A stretch of 64,000 nt of DNA from contig NZ_CP090446.1 in assembly GCF_021442025.1 (NCBI RefSeq), forward strand, positions 744,001 through 808,000, written 5' to 3'. The stretch comes from Sphingobacterium sp. SRCM116780 (lineage in GTDB: Bacteria > Bacteroidota > Bacteroidia > Sphingobacteriales > Sphingobacteriaceae). The notes beneath the pieces are model-generated. The model was not told where the DNA came from. It made no database searches and saw only the letters and a list, made by a program, of their open reading frames with translations. A program made the position numbers and the translations under genes. Below are positions 33,099 to 42,937 of this stretch, piece by piece (the first letter of the stretch is position 1; each line of letters starts with the position of its first letter).

Positions 33099-35324
33099 AT
33101 GACAGCAGGTAAAACAACGATAGACAGAAGATCATTTCTAAAAGCAGCTTTATTGGCTGGTGGAGGTATGGTCTTGCATTTCAATTGGCCAGGTGCTGAA
33201 GCAATGGCAACTGAGAACATCCTACTTGATGAACAGGTGTTTGAATTAAACAGTTACATCAAAATCCATCAAAATGGACAGATTACATTATTCAATCCGA
33301 ATCCTGAATTTGGACAAAATGTAAAAACCTCTTTGCCGATGATTTTGGCAGAAGAACTGGATGTAGATTGGGACAAGGTGCAAGTCTTACAAGCTGATTT
33401 TTTTCCTGAAAGATATGGTCGACAGTTTACAGGTGGTAGTCAATCGATACGACAAGCATGGCCGGTTTTAAGAAATGCTGGAGCTACTGCTCGTCAAATG
33501 CTTTTAATTGCCGCAGCACAAAAATGGTCTGTTCCGGTAGAAGAGATCACGACTAATGCGGGCGTATTATTGCATCAAAAAACCAATAGAAAATTAACTT
33601 ATGGGGAAGTTGCTTCAGCAGCAGCTTCTGTACCGATTCCCAAGGAAGTGAAGCTTAAAAATGTAGCGGACTTTAAGATTATTGGTACATCAAAACAGAA
33701 TGTAGAGCTGGACAATATCATCACAGGAAAACCATTGTTTACCAGTGATTATAAACAAGAAGGCATGTTGATTGCTATGATCGTACATCCACCAGCTTTC
33801 GGACAAGAGATCAAGTCAATAGACGATAGCGCTGTTCGAAGTATGCCAGGTATCCGTGATGTATTTGTTATCGAAACCTTAACGAAAGATTTTAAGAAGA
33901 ATTTTTTTGATGCGACAAGTTTCAGCAAGTTAGCTGTGGTTGTGGGTGATTCCACCTGGGAGGTAATGCAGGCAAAGAAAAAACTAATTTTGGAATTCGA
34001 GCATGTTGCCAAAAAGACTAATATGGATTCCAATGGGAATTTAGAAAGTACGGAACGGCATTATGCTGATATGGACAGATATTCTAAAATTCCAGGTGAG
34101 ATAAAACGTAAAGACGGTGATCCGGAGACGGCATTTAAAAATGCTGCACGCATCATCGAAAGAACATATACTGCACCTTATCTGGTACACAATACCATGG
34201 AACCGGTGTCCTGTTTTGCACATGTCACAGCAGATTCAGCAGTTTTATATGCACCTATTCAAGCGCCAGAAGTTATTACAGGAACGTTGGTTGCACGATT
34301 GGGTTTACCAAAAGAAAAGATTAAAATCAATTTGGCGCGTATGGGAGGAGGTTTCGGATTACGTGCTTATGGTCATCATTTAGTAGAAGCAGCTATCATC
34401 TCACAAAAGATTAAAGCTCCTGTTAAATTGATGTATACCCGTGAAGATGAAGCAACTTATGGAATCTATCGACCTACCTATAGCGCTACTTATCGAGCAG
34501 CCTTAGACAAAGACAATCAACTGATTGGATTCCATGTAAAAGCAGGTGGGGTTCCAGAATCACCCCTTCATGAAAATAGATTTCCTGCAGGTGCTATAGA
34601 TAATTATCTGGCAGAATCGTGGCAGGTTGATTCAGAAATTACAGTGGGAGCATTTCGAGCTCCTCGATCAAATTTTATAGCAAGTGCGGAGCAGTCGTTC
34701 TTGGATGAACTGGCATTTGAAATGAAAAAAGATCCCATTGATTTCCGATTGGAGTTGTTGACTCGAGCAAAGGAAAATCCTGTAGGTAAGAGCAATGATT
34801 ATGACGCGGCTCGTTATGCAGGGGTCATTCAATTGTTGAAAGAAAAAGGTGATTTGTTAGCAAGACCTGCCGGAACGGGAAGGGGTATCGCGGCTTATTT
34901 TTGTCATAATACGTATGCAGCGGCATTAGTCGATGTTCTGGTTGAAAATAATGAACCTCGTGTTGTGCAAGCTGTTGCTGCTATGGATTGTGGTATTGTT
35001 GTCAATAAAGATGCTGCTACCAATATGGCTGAAGGAGCTGTGATCGATGGTATCGGCAACTCGTTATATGGGGAACAGTTATTCCGAAACGGGATACCAC
35101 AAAAGAGCAATTTCAATACCTATAGAATCATTCGTATGAATGAGATCCCTCGACATATTGAAATTCATTTTGTCGATAATCAAGAGAACCCAACCGGAAT
35201 GGGAGAACCTTTATTTCCTCCTATGTTCGGGGCGGTTGCAAATGCATTATACCAACATACTGGACAGCGGTTTTATAACCAGCCTTTTATAAACCGATTA
35301 ACGGATGCTAAAAAGAAAGTGTAA
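33099..35324 (+). CDS. IorB-like molybdopterin-binding catalytic subunit, Tat-exported
   Basis: Large subunit of a periplasmic molybdenum hydroxylase, expected to oxidise N-heterocycles or aldehydes. From ATG 33099 it has 741 residues with a Tat signal (DRRSFLKAALLAGGGMV) near the start; an upstream in-frame ATG at 33045 would overlap the cytochrome gene and add 18 odd residues. It contains the MGGGFGLRAYG motif and the catalytic Glu in GMGEP (about residue 703). Unlike the Pao set, export relies on this subunit. Substrate is not predictable. A terminator follows at 35346. Confidence 0.9.
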   Translation: MTAGKTTIDRRSFLKAALLAGGGMVLHFNWPGAEAMATENILLDEQVFELNSYIKIHQNGQITLFNPNPEFGQNVKTSLPMILAEELDVDWDKVQVLQADFFPERYGRQFTGGSQSIRQAWPVLRNAGATARQMLLIAAAQKWSVPVEEITTNAGVLLHQKTNRKLTYGEVASAAASVPIPKEVKLKNVADFKIIGTSKQNVELDNIITGKPLFTSDYKQEGMLIAMIVHPPAFGQEIKSIDDSAVRSMPGIRDVFVIETLTKDFKKNFFDATSFSKLAVVVGDSTWEVMQAKKKLILEFEHVAKKTNMDSNGNLESTERHYADMDRYSKIPGEIKRKDGDPETAFKNAARIIERTYTAPYLVHNTMEPVSCFAHVTADSAVLYAPIQAPEVITGTLVARLGLPKEKIKINLARMGGGFGLRAYGHHLVEAAIISQKIKAPVKLMYTREDEATYGIYRPTYSATYRAALDKDNQLIGFHVKAGGVPESPLHENRFPAGAIDNYLAESWQVDSEITVGAFRAPRSNFIASAEQSFLDELAFEMKKDPIDFRLELLTRAKENPVGKSNDYDAARYAGVIQLLKEKGDLLARPAGTGRGIAAYFCHNTYAAALVDVLVENNEPRVVQAVAAMDCGIVVNKDAATNMAEGAVIDGIGNSLYGEQLFRNGIPQKSNFNTYRIIRMNEIPRHIEIHFVDNQENPTGMGEPLFPPMFGAVANALYQHTGQRFYNQPFINRLTDAKKKV

Positions 35325-35345
35325 TTACAAGATGTAATAACGTAT

Positions 35346-35378
35346 AAAAAAGCTTCTATTCGAATAGAAGCTTTTTTT
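35346..35378 (+). terminator. Terminator after the IorB-like gene
   Basis: AAAAAGCTTCTATTCGAATAGAAGCTTTTT forms a 30-bp perfect palindrome (35346-35375) flanked by T, 22 bp downstream of the stop. Confidence 0.85.
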
Positions 35379-35649
35379 ATATCAACTTTTTTCTAAACTT
35401 TTTAATGCAGATTATTAACATGTTTGCTATCGTGACAATACACTACATGTTTTACCGAACCTAACGATATAGGATTAGCATATTATCATAAATACGTATT
35501 CGCAATCTGTAATAATGGTAAACATTACCGTAATCTGTATAAGTATAAAATGGATTGTAGTTTGGAAATTTGTATTATAAGTAAAGAGGAATACATATTC
35601 CAAAGTTTAAAAAGAATGGAGTGGTTAGGATGCATCTGTTCAATTTATA

Positions 35650-35782
35650 ACAATGTTTAGTGGGTAAAGCAAAACTTGCAATTAATGGAGGTAGTATTTA
35701 TCAGCTGATTTATACCGAAGTCTATACACGGAAAAATGACCAATGGAAATTGGTCAATTTACACACGACCTCTAGTTATTAA
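35650..35782 (+). pseudogene. C-terminal remnant of an NTF2-like/DUF4440 protein
   Basis: The frame ending at 35780-35782 translates to about 36 residues (AINGGSIYQLIYTEVYTRKN, then DQWKLVNLHTTSSY) that resemble the C-terminal end of the SnoaL/NTF2-like protein at 39485 (TEFTVTEVYKKHGNDWKLLAL). Upstream bases show no matching N-terminal part and contain stops in all frames, so only the tail of a once longer gene remains. It lies 21 bp before the aldo/keto reductase. The rest of 35379-35650 shows nothing but GGTAA-ACA-TTACC at 35519-35531. Confidence 0.55.
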
Positions 35783-35788
35783 GAATAG

Positions 35789-36801
<1,013 letters not shown>

Positions 36802-36919
36802 TTAAATGATATTTCTATATATTGATTTATCACTATATGGAAATATCATTCTTTTTATATATTCGAAGTCGAATGAATTGTAACTAAAATTATCGTGTTC
36901 AGTTTATGGATAAAAATTC

Positions 36920-37819
36920 TTAATCAGTTGCGTTTACTTTCAAAATTTTTCTGACCATTTCTATTTGTTCAGTCGTCACATTATTCTTATTGTAAGTCAG
37001 ATAAAGTGTGTTTGATGTCGGATGATTACCTTTCCATATTTCTTTCAATTTTTTCTGTTGTATCAAGTCGTTCACCAAATAGTCTGCTGCAACGGTAATA
37101 CCTGTACCACAGCTAATACCCTTTAAGATGGAATTGAAGTCTGGAATGATAAAACGAGGTTTTATTGCTGGTCGTTTCTTGAAATTTTCTAACCAGAATC
37201 GCCTGATGATCGTGAGATTGCTGCTGTATGCATACCAATCCTGTTCACAAAGATGACGTTCAGCTTTATCGAGATCACCCTTAGAAATATATTCATCCAG
37301 GGTTTTGGTCTCAAAATCTGGATGGCCAACGAGAAGAAAATTTTCATAAACGATGGGCTCATACACAATATCCTTTTCATCGGTACAGTGAGTCGCGATG
37401 ACGAAATATAATTTTCCCTTTCCAAGCTTTTGCATCAGGTCTTTGGTCAGGCCAAATTCAAACACGAGGTTAGCAGGAGCTTGGCTGATGCGTGAGGCTA
37501 ATACACTATAAAAAAATTCTTTGGGAGCACCTATACAGGTTAGTGGTATATTGGACGTACGCGTATACCGAAACTCAGCTTCCACATGCTCGAGTTTATC
37601 TACAGCTTCAATGATCTGCGTGTAAAACAACTTACCATATTCTGTAGGTACCATTCGGCGTGGCTTGCGCTCAAATAATTGTTTCCCAATATGTGCTTCC
37701 AATGCTGATAAATGCTGGCTCACATTGGGTTGAGATATCAGTAATTCCTGTGCAGCACCTGTTAACGTACCTATTTGATATATTGCCTTGAAAGACCTGT
37801 ACCATTCTAAATTTACCAT
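36920..37819 (-). CDS. LysR-type transcriptional regulator
   Basis: DNA-binding regulator of 299 residues. The N-terminal helix-turn-helix (about 16-45: GTLTGAAQELLISQPNVSQHLSALE) is followed by the substrate-binding domain (about 90-295). Divergent from the serine hydrolase at 38055 across 235 bp, it is the most likely regulator of that gene; convergent to the aldo/keto reductase on the other side. LysR regulators often need a small effector; none is suggested by the sequence. Confidence 0.9.
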   Translation of the reverse strand: MVNLEWYRSFKAIYQIGTLTGAAQELLISQPNVSQHLSALEAHIGKQLFERKPRRMVPTEYGKLFYTQIIEAVDKLEHVEAEFRYTRTSNIPLTCIGAPKEFFYSVLASRISQAPANLVFEFGLTKDLMQKLGKGKLYFVIATHCTDEKDIVYEPIVYENFLLVGHPDFETKTLDEYISKGDLDKAERHLCEQDWYAYSSNLTIIRRFWLENFKKRPAIKPRFIIPDFNSILKGISCGTGITVAADYLVNDLIQQKKLKEIWKGNHPTSNTLYLTYNKNNVTTEQIEMVRKILKVNATD

Positions 37820-38054
37820 GATACAAAGTTAGCAATATTCCTACTACGCTTACTTTTATTAGTATAAATTAATTTATATCAAAATATAAATTATACTATT
37901 TTATTTATGCATAAATGCTCCTCACATTTGCAATGTAAAAACAAAGAAATCATACCAATTTGTTGCTGTTTTAAACCTGTGGTATTGGTCAGGAATGGTT
38001 GTTCTTTGCGTATGGGCGGGGGATGTGGTATAAACAATTTTATAAAATAAGACG

Positions 38055-39362
38055 ATGAAACAATTACTAAAGTTCAAAAGGAGCAGTTATTCAATAGCAG
38101 CGATCCTTTTATTTTTAATAGGAAGTATCTTGCATGCACAGGCACAGCAGGCTGGTTTTAACAAAGAACGATTACTTAAAATAGATGAAGTCATTAATCG
38201 TCAGATCGCAGCTCATCATATACCTGGAGCTACTGCTCTTATCATTCGTAACGGGGAGGTCGTATACAACAAAGCCTTTGGGTATGCGGATATCGGAACA
38301 AAAAGAAAGATGAAGACAGATGATATTTTTAGGATTGCCTCACAATCGAAAGCAATTACCAGCCTTGCGGTGATGATGCTTTGGGAAGATGGTAAATTCC
38401 TGTTGGACGATCCGATTTCCAACTATATTCCTGCTTTTAAAAATCCGAAAGTACTGGTAGATTATCATGCAAAAGATGGAAGTTATACAACAAAACCTGC
38501 GAATCGAGAAATAACTGTTCGAGATCTGTTACGACATACTTCCGGTATTGCTTATCCGGCTATTTTCAGTGATCCGACGATGTGGCGCATCTATGAGGAG
38601 GCAGGTATTCCCTCCGGTATCGGTACAATAAAATCTACCAGCAAAGAAAAAATGGAATTACTAGCGACCCTGCCTTTGCAGCATCACCCTGGTGAACGTT
38701 TCACCTACGGTTTAAATATTGATCTACTGGGGTACTTGATTGAGATATGGAGTGGGCAGTCATTAGAAGCTTTTCTTAAACAACGCGTATTGGAACCATT
38801 GGAAATGAACGACACCTATTTTCATATTCCGAAAGAGAAACAGGATAGATTGGTAACTCTTTATGAAACAGCTGAAAATGGTAATTTATTGCAAGTGGAG
38901 CATCCGCTTTATGAAGGAGTCGATCCTTTATTTCCAAAACAAAATGGGAGCTATCTGTCAGGAGGAGCTGGATTAAGTGCTACGACGGCAGATATGGCTA
39001 AATTCTATTCCCTTTACCTCAATAAGGGAATGTATAAAAATAAAAGAATAATCGGTAGCAAGACCATAGCCCTGATGCTGACCAATCAGTTGAATGACGA
39101 TGTAAAGATTTCTCCATTACCTCCACAACCTGAGAATTTTCAATTCAGCTTAGGTGGTTTTGCCGTTGTGACCGAAAAGAACCATTATTTATCGCCACAA
39201 AGTATTGGTGCATTTGGTTGGGGAGGAGCATTTAATACACATGGTTGGGCAGATCCGAAAGAAGGGATAATCGCGCTTTTATTTACCCAAGAGTATTTAT
39301 CACCTTGGTTCTCTATTGGAGAAGAATTTCAAGTAGCGGTTTATCAGGCGATTAAAAACTAA
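38055..39362 (+). CDS. Serine hydrolase of the class C beta-lactamase fold
   Basis: Exported enzyme of 435 residues with a signal peptide (to about 30, ending AQAQQ). SxxK is in ASQSKAITS (Ser near 97), Tyr in FTYGLNIDLLG (near 220), and the third motif is probably WGGAFNTHGWADP. The Y-x-x-N-I-D spacing is like family VIII esterases and EstB-like enzymes rather than true AmpC, so esterase or peptidase activity is more likely than antibiotic resistance. It is divergent from a LysR gene. Confidence 0.85.
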   Translation: MKQLLKFKRSSYSIAAILLFLIGSILHAQAQQAGFNKERLLKIDEVINRQIAAHHIPGATALIIRNGEVVYNKAFGYADIGTKRKMKTDDIFRIASQSKAITSLAVMMLWEDGKFLLDDPISNYIPAFKNPKVLVDYHAKDGSYTTKPANREITVRDLLRHTSGIAYPAIFSDPTMWRIYEEAGIPSGIGTIKSTSKEKMELLATLPLQHHPGERFTYGLNIDLLGYLIEIWSGQSLEAFLKQRVLEPLEMNDTYFHIPKEKQDRLVTLYETAENGNLLQVEHPLYEGVDPLFPKQNGSYLSGGAGLSATTADMAKFYSLYLNKGMYKNKRIIGSKTIALMLTNQLNDDVKISPLPPQPENFQFSLGGFAVVTEKNHYLSPQSIGAFGWGGAFNTHGWADPKEGIIALLFTQEYLSPWFSIGEEFQVAVYQAIKN

Positions 39363-39484
39363 GAGGGTAAAGTAAGTAAAAATGTCTAATCTGTAATATT
39401 GGTAGAAGAAACAGTAATATATATCCCAATACACGCAATTTCAATGTGCATATTTGTGATATCATGAATTTAACCATTGAAAAA

Positions 39485-39937
39485 ATGAAAAAAACACTTT
39501 TTGGATTATTATTAATCATGCTGAGTGTGCAGTTATCTTTTGCACAAGACTCTACTGCTGTACAAGAAATTAAGGAGCTTTCTAAATTAAAATGGCAATG
39601 GATGGCCGATAAAAATGTGGATAAGCTGGCTTCACTTTTCGATGATAAGTCAAAATTTGTTCACATGAGTGGCACATGGAAAAAGGCTGAAGAACTCGAC
39701 ATCATCAAAACTGGAAGCATTTGGTATAAGAAAGCAGATGTTCATGATGTTGCTGTAGAAATTTCTGACGATGTAGCCATTGTTTGGAACCGTATTACGC
39801 TGACTGCTGTCGTTCGCGGTAATGATGCGGTAACTGAATTTACCGTTACCGAAGTTTATAAAAAGCACGGAAACGACTGGAAATTGTTAGCACTGACATT
39901 TAGCAGTGTACGAGACACCCATAAGATCGCACATTAG
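39485..39937 (+). CDS. Exported NTF2-like (DUF4440/SnoaL-like) protein
   Basis: A 150-residue cone-fold protein from the preferred ATG at 39485, which gives a normal signal peptide (MKKTLFGLLLIMLSVQLSFAQ); an in-frame ATG at 39446 adds 13 residues with no counterpart. The NTF2-like domain covers about 28-145, with WQWMADKNVDKLASLFDDKSKFVH and a final TEVYKKHGNDWKLLALTFS. Function is unknown; relatives include isomerases and ligand-binding proteins. A related C-terminal fragment lies at 35650. Confidence 0.82.
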   Translation: MKKTLFGLLLIMLSVQLSFAQDSTAVQEIKELSKLKWQWMADKNVDKLASLFDDKSKFVHMSGTWKKAEELDIIKTGSIWYKKADVHDVAVEISDDVAIVWNRITLTAVVRGNDAVTEFTVTEVYKKHGNDWKLLALTFSSVRDTHKIAH

Positions 39938-40006
39938 TTGAATTAATTTTTTAAGATTTGGAGGGAAGTAATGTGAACTTGTTGAGCAAGAATTTCAAAT
40001 CTATAC

Positions 40007-40043
40007 AAAAAAGTCGTTGACGTTAAGGTCAGCGACTTTTTTT
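40007..40043 (+). terminator. Terminator after the NTF2-like gene
   Basis: AAAAAAGTCGTTGACG TTAAGG TCAGCGACTTTTTT: imperfect but strong hairpin followed by a T-run. Confidence 0.75.
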
Positions 40044-40129
40044 ATTGGCATATGGAGAGCGCAATTATTCCAGAATGTAACAAAGAACAGAATTGATACA
40101 TATTGTGCACTTCTTCAATTATCCCAATA

Positions 40130-40258
40130 CAGTTTAAAGGTTCGCTTTTCAGCTGGCAATAAATCCAAAATGTAATAGACATGTCGTGCTGTACTTCGGT
40201 CCGGAGATCTTGATTTTCAAAAGAGGGATTGAAGTGACCCTTCGAAACAATAAACCAG
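40130..40258. repeat. R1 repeat, short type
   Basis: About 129 bp: GTTTAAAGGTTCGC at the left, GGCAATAAATCC inner left arm, GGTCCGGAGATC centre, right hairpin AGTGACCCTTCGAAACAATAAACCAG. It is one of the more diverged copies. The flanking 39938-40447 gap holds nothing else except the terminator at 40007. Confidence 0.8.
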
Positions 40259-40447
40259 AGGGGTCTTTAACTATAAATCATTCACTACGTTTATTCCTTT
40301 TTGTTGTTACACTTTTTTAAAGAGGACAAACAAATCGTCTTAAAAACCTTGACTATTTTTAAGGGAGAAAAGATTGCCTATTTGTGAAGGCTTCATGAGG
40401 AAATTCAAGCTAAAATTTTTCGCTATCTTGTTTTAAAATTCTACAAG

Positions 40448-40843
40448 ATGAAAGCGAAAAAAATATGGGCTAATTTTAGTGTAAAAGATGTCAAGCGTAC
40501 TAATCAATTCTACACACAATTGGGTTTTACGCCCAATAAGCCAAATAACCATCCTAAGCTAGCTAGTTTTCTTTTCGGTAATGATGATTTTGTGATTCAT
40601 TTTTTTGAACAGGGCTCACAGATAGATGAGTATCTACCCCTAGCATCAAAAGGCTGTGAAATTATATTTACACTTTCTGCTGAGACAAAGGAAGAAGTGA
40701 AAGAATGGATGGATAAAGTTAAAGAGGCTGGAGGTACCATTTTTAACGAAGCGGGCAGAGATAAAACCAATTACTATGGTTTTGCCTTCGCTGATCCCGA
40801 TGGTCATAAATTTAATATACTCCTGATGGAAGAGGGGATGTGA
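40448..40843 (+). CDS. VOC-superfamily (glyoxalase/bleomycin-resistance-like) protein
   Basis: A 131-residue cytosolic protein with the paired beta-alpha-beta-beta-beta fold: VKDVKRTNQFYTQLGFTPN (about 12-30) opens module 1 and NYYGFAFADPDGHKFNILLM ends module 2 with the usual DPDGH. Candidate metal ligands are present but no specific reaction can be named. Stand-alone gene between two R1 copies. Confidence 0.85.
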   Translation: MKAKKIWANFSVKDVKRTNQFYTQLGFTPNKPNNHPKLASFLFGNDDFVIHFFEQGSQIDEYLPLASKGCEIIFTLSAETKEEVKEWMDKVKEAGGTIFNEAGRDKTNYYGFAFADPDGHKFNILLMEEGM

Positions 40844-40890
40844 TGAAGTTTTGGATGTTAATCTCCATCACGCATTGTGTCAAATCAGTG

Positions 40891-41496
40891 TTAAAGCAGG
40901 TGATTTTCTTTTAATGAATTTTCCAATTCTAATGATTCACTTTTTGATAATTTTAGCACATTAGAAAGATTCTTGAAAGAGATTTTTCCTATTGTATGAT
41001 AATATATCAGAATATCTTGAATTTTTCCCATATCATATTTATTATATAATTGAAAATATGTAGTAGTTTCAGTCCCATTATTAAGTATTATAATTAATTG
41101 ATTGTCAACGCCATTTGAAAAATCGGAAGCGTAAGTGTTCCCAACAACTGATTTTCCAAAGTAATCTCCATTATAAATTGATATTGTTTTTATCATGGAT
41201 AAATCAATTTTCTTATCGTCTATCACAATAAAATCATTTTGAAACTCAAGAAAACCATTTAATATGCCATTTAATTTTTCAGGTTTTCCGATCATATAAA
41301 ATTTTCGTATAACAGCAAAAGCGAGTATTCCAAACATAAAATATGCAATTGGCTTATTCATTTTATTGTCAACATCTATATTTAAATATGAACATAAGTA
41401 TAGAATAGAAGCCAAGAAAAAAAAGATGATGGGTATTAATAAATCGATATTTATCCTAATTTTATTTGACTTAATAAAAATGCTAAATCTTTCCAT
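40891..41496 (-). CDS. Hypothetical two-helix membrane protein
   Basis: Not recognised. The 201 residues have two hydrophobic helices (about 18-38 and 48-66) followed by a soluble domain with beta-strand character (FIVIDDKKIDLSMIKTISIYNGDYFGKS) resembling PH-like domains of small membrane proteins. Very A+T-rich codons (many ATT, AAA, TTA) set it apart from the core genes and suggest acquisition. It is convergent with the VOC gene 47 bp away. Confidence 0.6.
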   Translation of the reverse strand: MERFSIFIKSNKIRINIDLLIPIIFFFLASILYLCSYLNIDVDNKMNKPIAYFMFGILAFAVIRKFYMIGKPEKLNGILNGFLEFQNDFIVIDDKKIDLSMIKTISIYNGDYFGKSVVGNTYASDFSNGVDNQLIIILNNGTETTTYFQLYNKYDMGKIQDILIYYHTIGKISFKNLSNVLKLSKSESLELENSLKENHLL

Positions 41497-41672
41497 AATT
41501 TATTATGAGAGAAGTAATTTTATGTACTCTAATAATGTGAAGTTTAGTGAAATTGGTGAAAAAGAAAATACTAATTTTTAACTTTACAACACAATAGTAT
41601 AAACCCGGTTACTAATTTAATAAAAAATAGAATTTAAATAATTAATGGATAAAAAGAATTATTGACTTTAGT

Positions 41673-41801
41673 CTGGTTTAAGTGTTCGCTCTTTCAGAAG
41701 TCAATAAATTCAGGACGTAATATACATGTAGTGGTATATTTTGGTCTGGAGACCCTAGTTTTCAAAAAAGGTTTAAGAGATCCTTCGGAACATTTAAACC
41801 G
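41673..41801. repeat. R1 repeat, short type
   Basis: 129 bp from CTGGTTTAAGTGTTCGC to ACATTTAAACC. The centre GGTCTGGAGACC is exact. The right hairpin uses GGTTTAA/TTAAACC rather than TTTATTG/CAATAAA. It lies in the 441-bp gap before the AraC gene, which holds no other feature. Confidence 0.8.
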
Positions 41802-41937
41802 AGGGGGTTACTCTTAATGGAGGAAGGGATGTGATAACCATTTTTTGTGTATCGATAATTAAGCACAAGAAATCTCCATATTTTCTAAATCCAGTTTGCT
41901 TATCTTTATATGAAATTAGGCTATTATTTTATTTGGA

Positions 41938-42858
41938 ATGGAGACAGAATTTTTCGATATTAAAACAACGATTTCTCGGTTTATAGATGACAAAAACATA
42001 GTCAACCATACGTTAATAGCAGACATTCAAAACAGTTGTTCTTATCTAGACGAGTTTGCCATTGTCACTTTCAACGCTCCCTTGGCAAACCTAATTCCAT
42101 TTAAACCAAAACATTATTTTTTGATTATAGGTATCACTGGTACTTGCCATGTAACAGCAGGATATCATACTTTTGAAATTCTTCCAGACACCATTTCTTT
42201 ATTAGCAGCAAATCAACTTTGCTGTTTCACAGATAGCTCTGATGACTTTCGAGCAGATGTCATATTATTTAAAAAAGATTTTCTTACGGAGAGTTATGTG
42301 AAAGACCCTGTCATTGAGGAGTTAGTCTATATTAATCCCGATTATCCGCCTACTTACCTGTTAACAGAAGAACAAAATCGGGTGAAGATACGTCATAAGT
42401 TTGAGGATATTCAAGATGAATTTAAACAGCAGGGTCCATTTTACTTAAATATAATCCGTTTAAAAATCATCGAATTATTATATGATTATAATAGAGCTTG
42501 TGAATATTGCCTTCTTTTATTTAAAAAACAGATGAATAGACAATATCAGCTAACTTATTCATTTAAGAGGTTGGTTGATGAGAAATTTCTGTCCATAAAA
42601 ACAGTTGCAGAATATGCCAGTCTGTTAAATATTAGTCCTAAATATCTGAGTGATACCATTAAGTCAGAAACAGGTACGGCTGCATTGGATATTGTGCACA
42701 AACGTTTATTGATGGAGGCTCAATATCTTTTAAAATACTCAAAAAAAAGTATCAAAGAAATAGCAGGAATTCTTGGTTTCGATTCAACTTCTCACTTTTG
42801 TCGTTTTTTTAAAAGAAAGGTGGGTACAACGCCTTTAAAATATAAAGGCAATAGGTAA
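41938..42858 (+). CDS. AraC-family transcriptional regulator
   Basis: A 306-residue regulator with an N-terminal AraC-like sensor (cupin-type, about 40-190) and two C-terminal helix-turn-helix units (about 205-300; IKTVAEYASLLNISPKYLSDTIKSETG, and KEIAGILGFDSTSHFCRFFKRKVGTTP). It precedes the MFS gene by 79 bp on the same strand, so it probably controls this exporter. Inducer unknown. Confidence 0.9.
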   Translation: METEFFDIKTTISRFIDDKNIVNHTLIADIQNSCSYLDEFAIVTFNAPLANLIPFKPKHYFLIIGITGTCHVTAGYHTFEILPDTISLLAANQLCCFTDSSDDFRADVILFKKDFLTESYVKDPVIEELVYINPDYPPTYLLTEEQNRVKIRHKFEDIQDEFKQQGPFYLNIIRLKIIELLYDYNRACEYCLLLFKKQMNRQYQLTYSFKRLVDEKFLSIKTVAEYASLLNISPKYLSDTIKSETGTAALDIVHKRLLMEAQYLLKYSKKSIKEIAGILGFDSTSHFCRFFKRKVGTTPLKYKGNR

Positions 42859-42937
42859 AATTGGTCGTATTTACCCCTATACTTGACGTATTTCCCTTTT
42901 TATAACGATTAATTTTGAGCCATATCAAATTAAAATT

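Noticed and set aside
38055..39362. AmpC-type antibiotic resistance gene
   Set aside because: SxxK and Tyr motifs fit, but the Tyr region (YGLNIDLLG) and C-terminal motif resemble family VIII esterases; no AmpR is adjacent, only a generic LysR.
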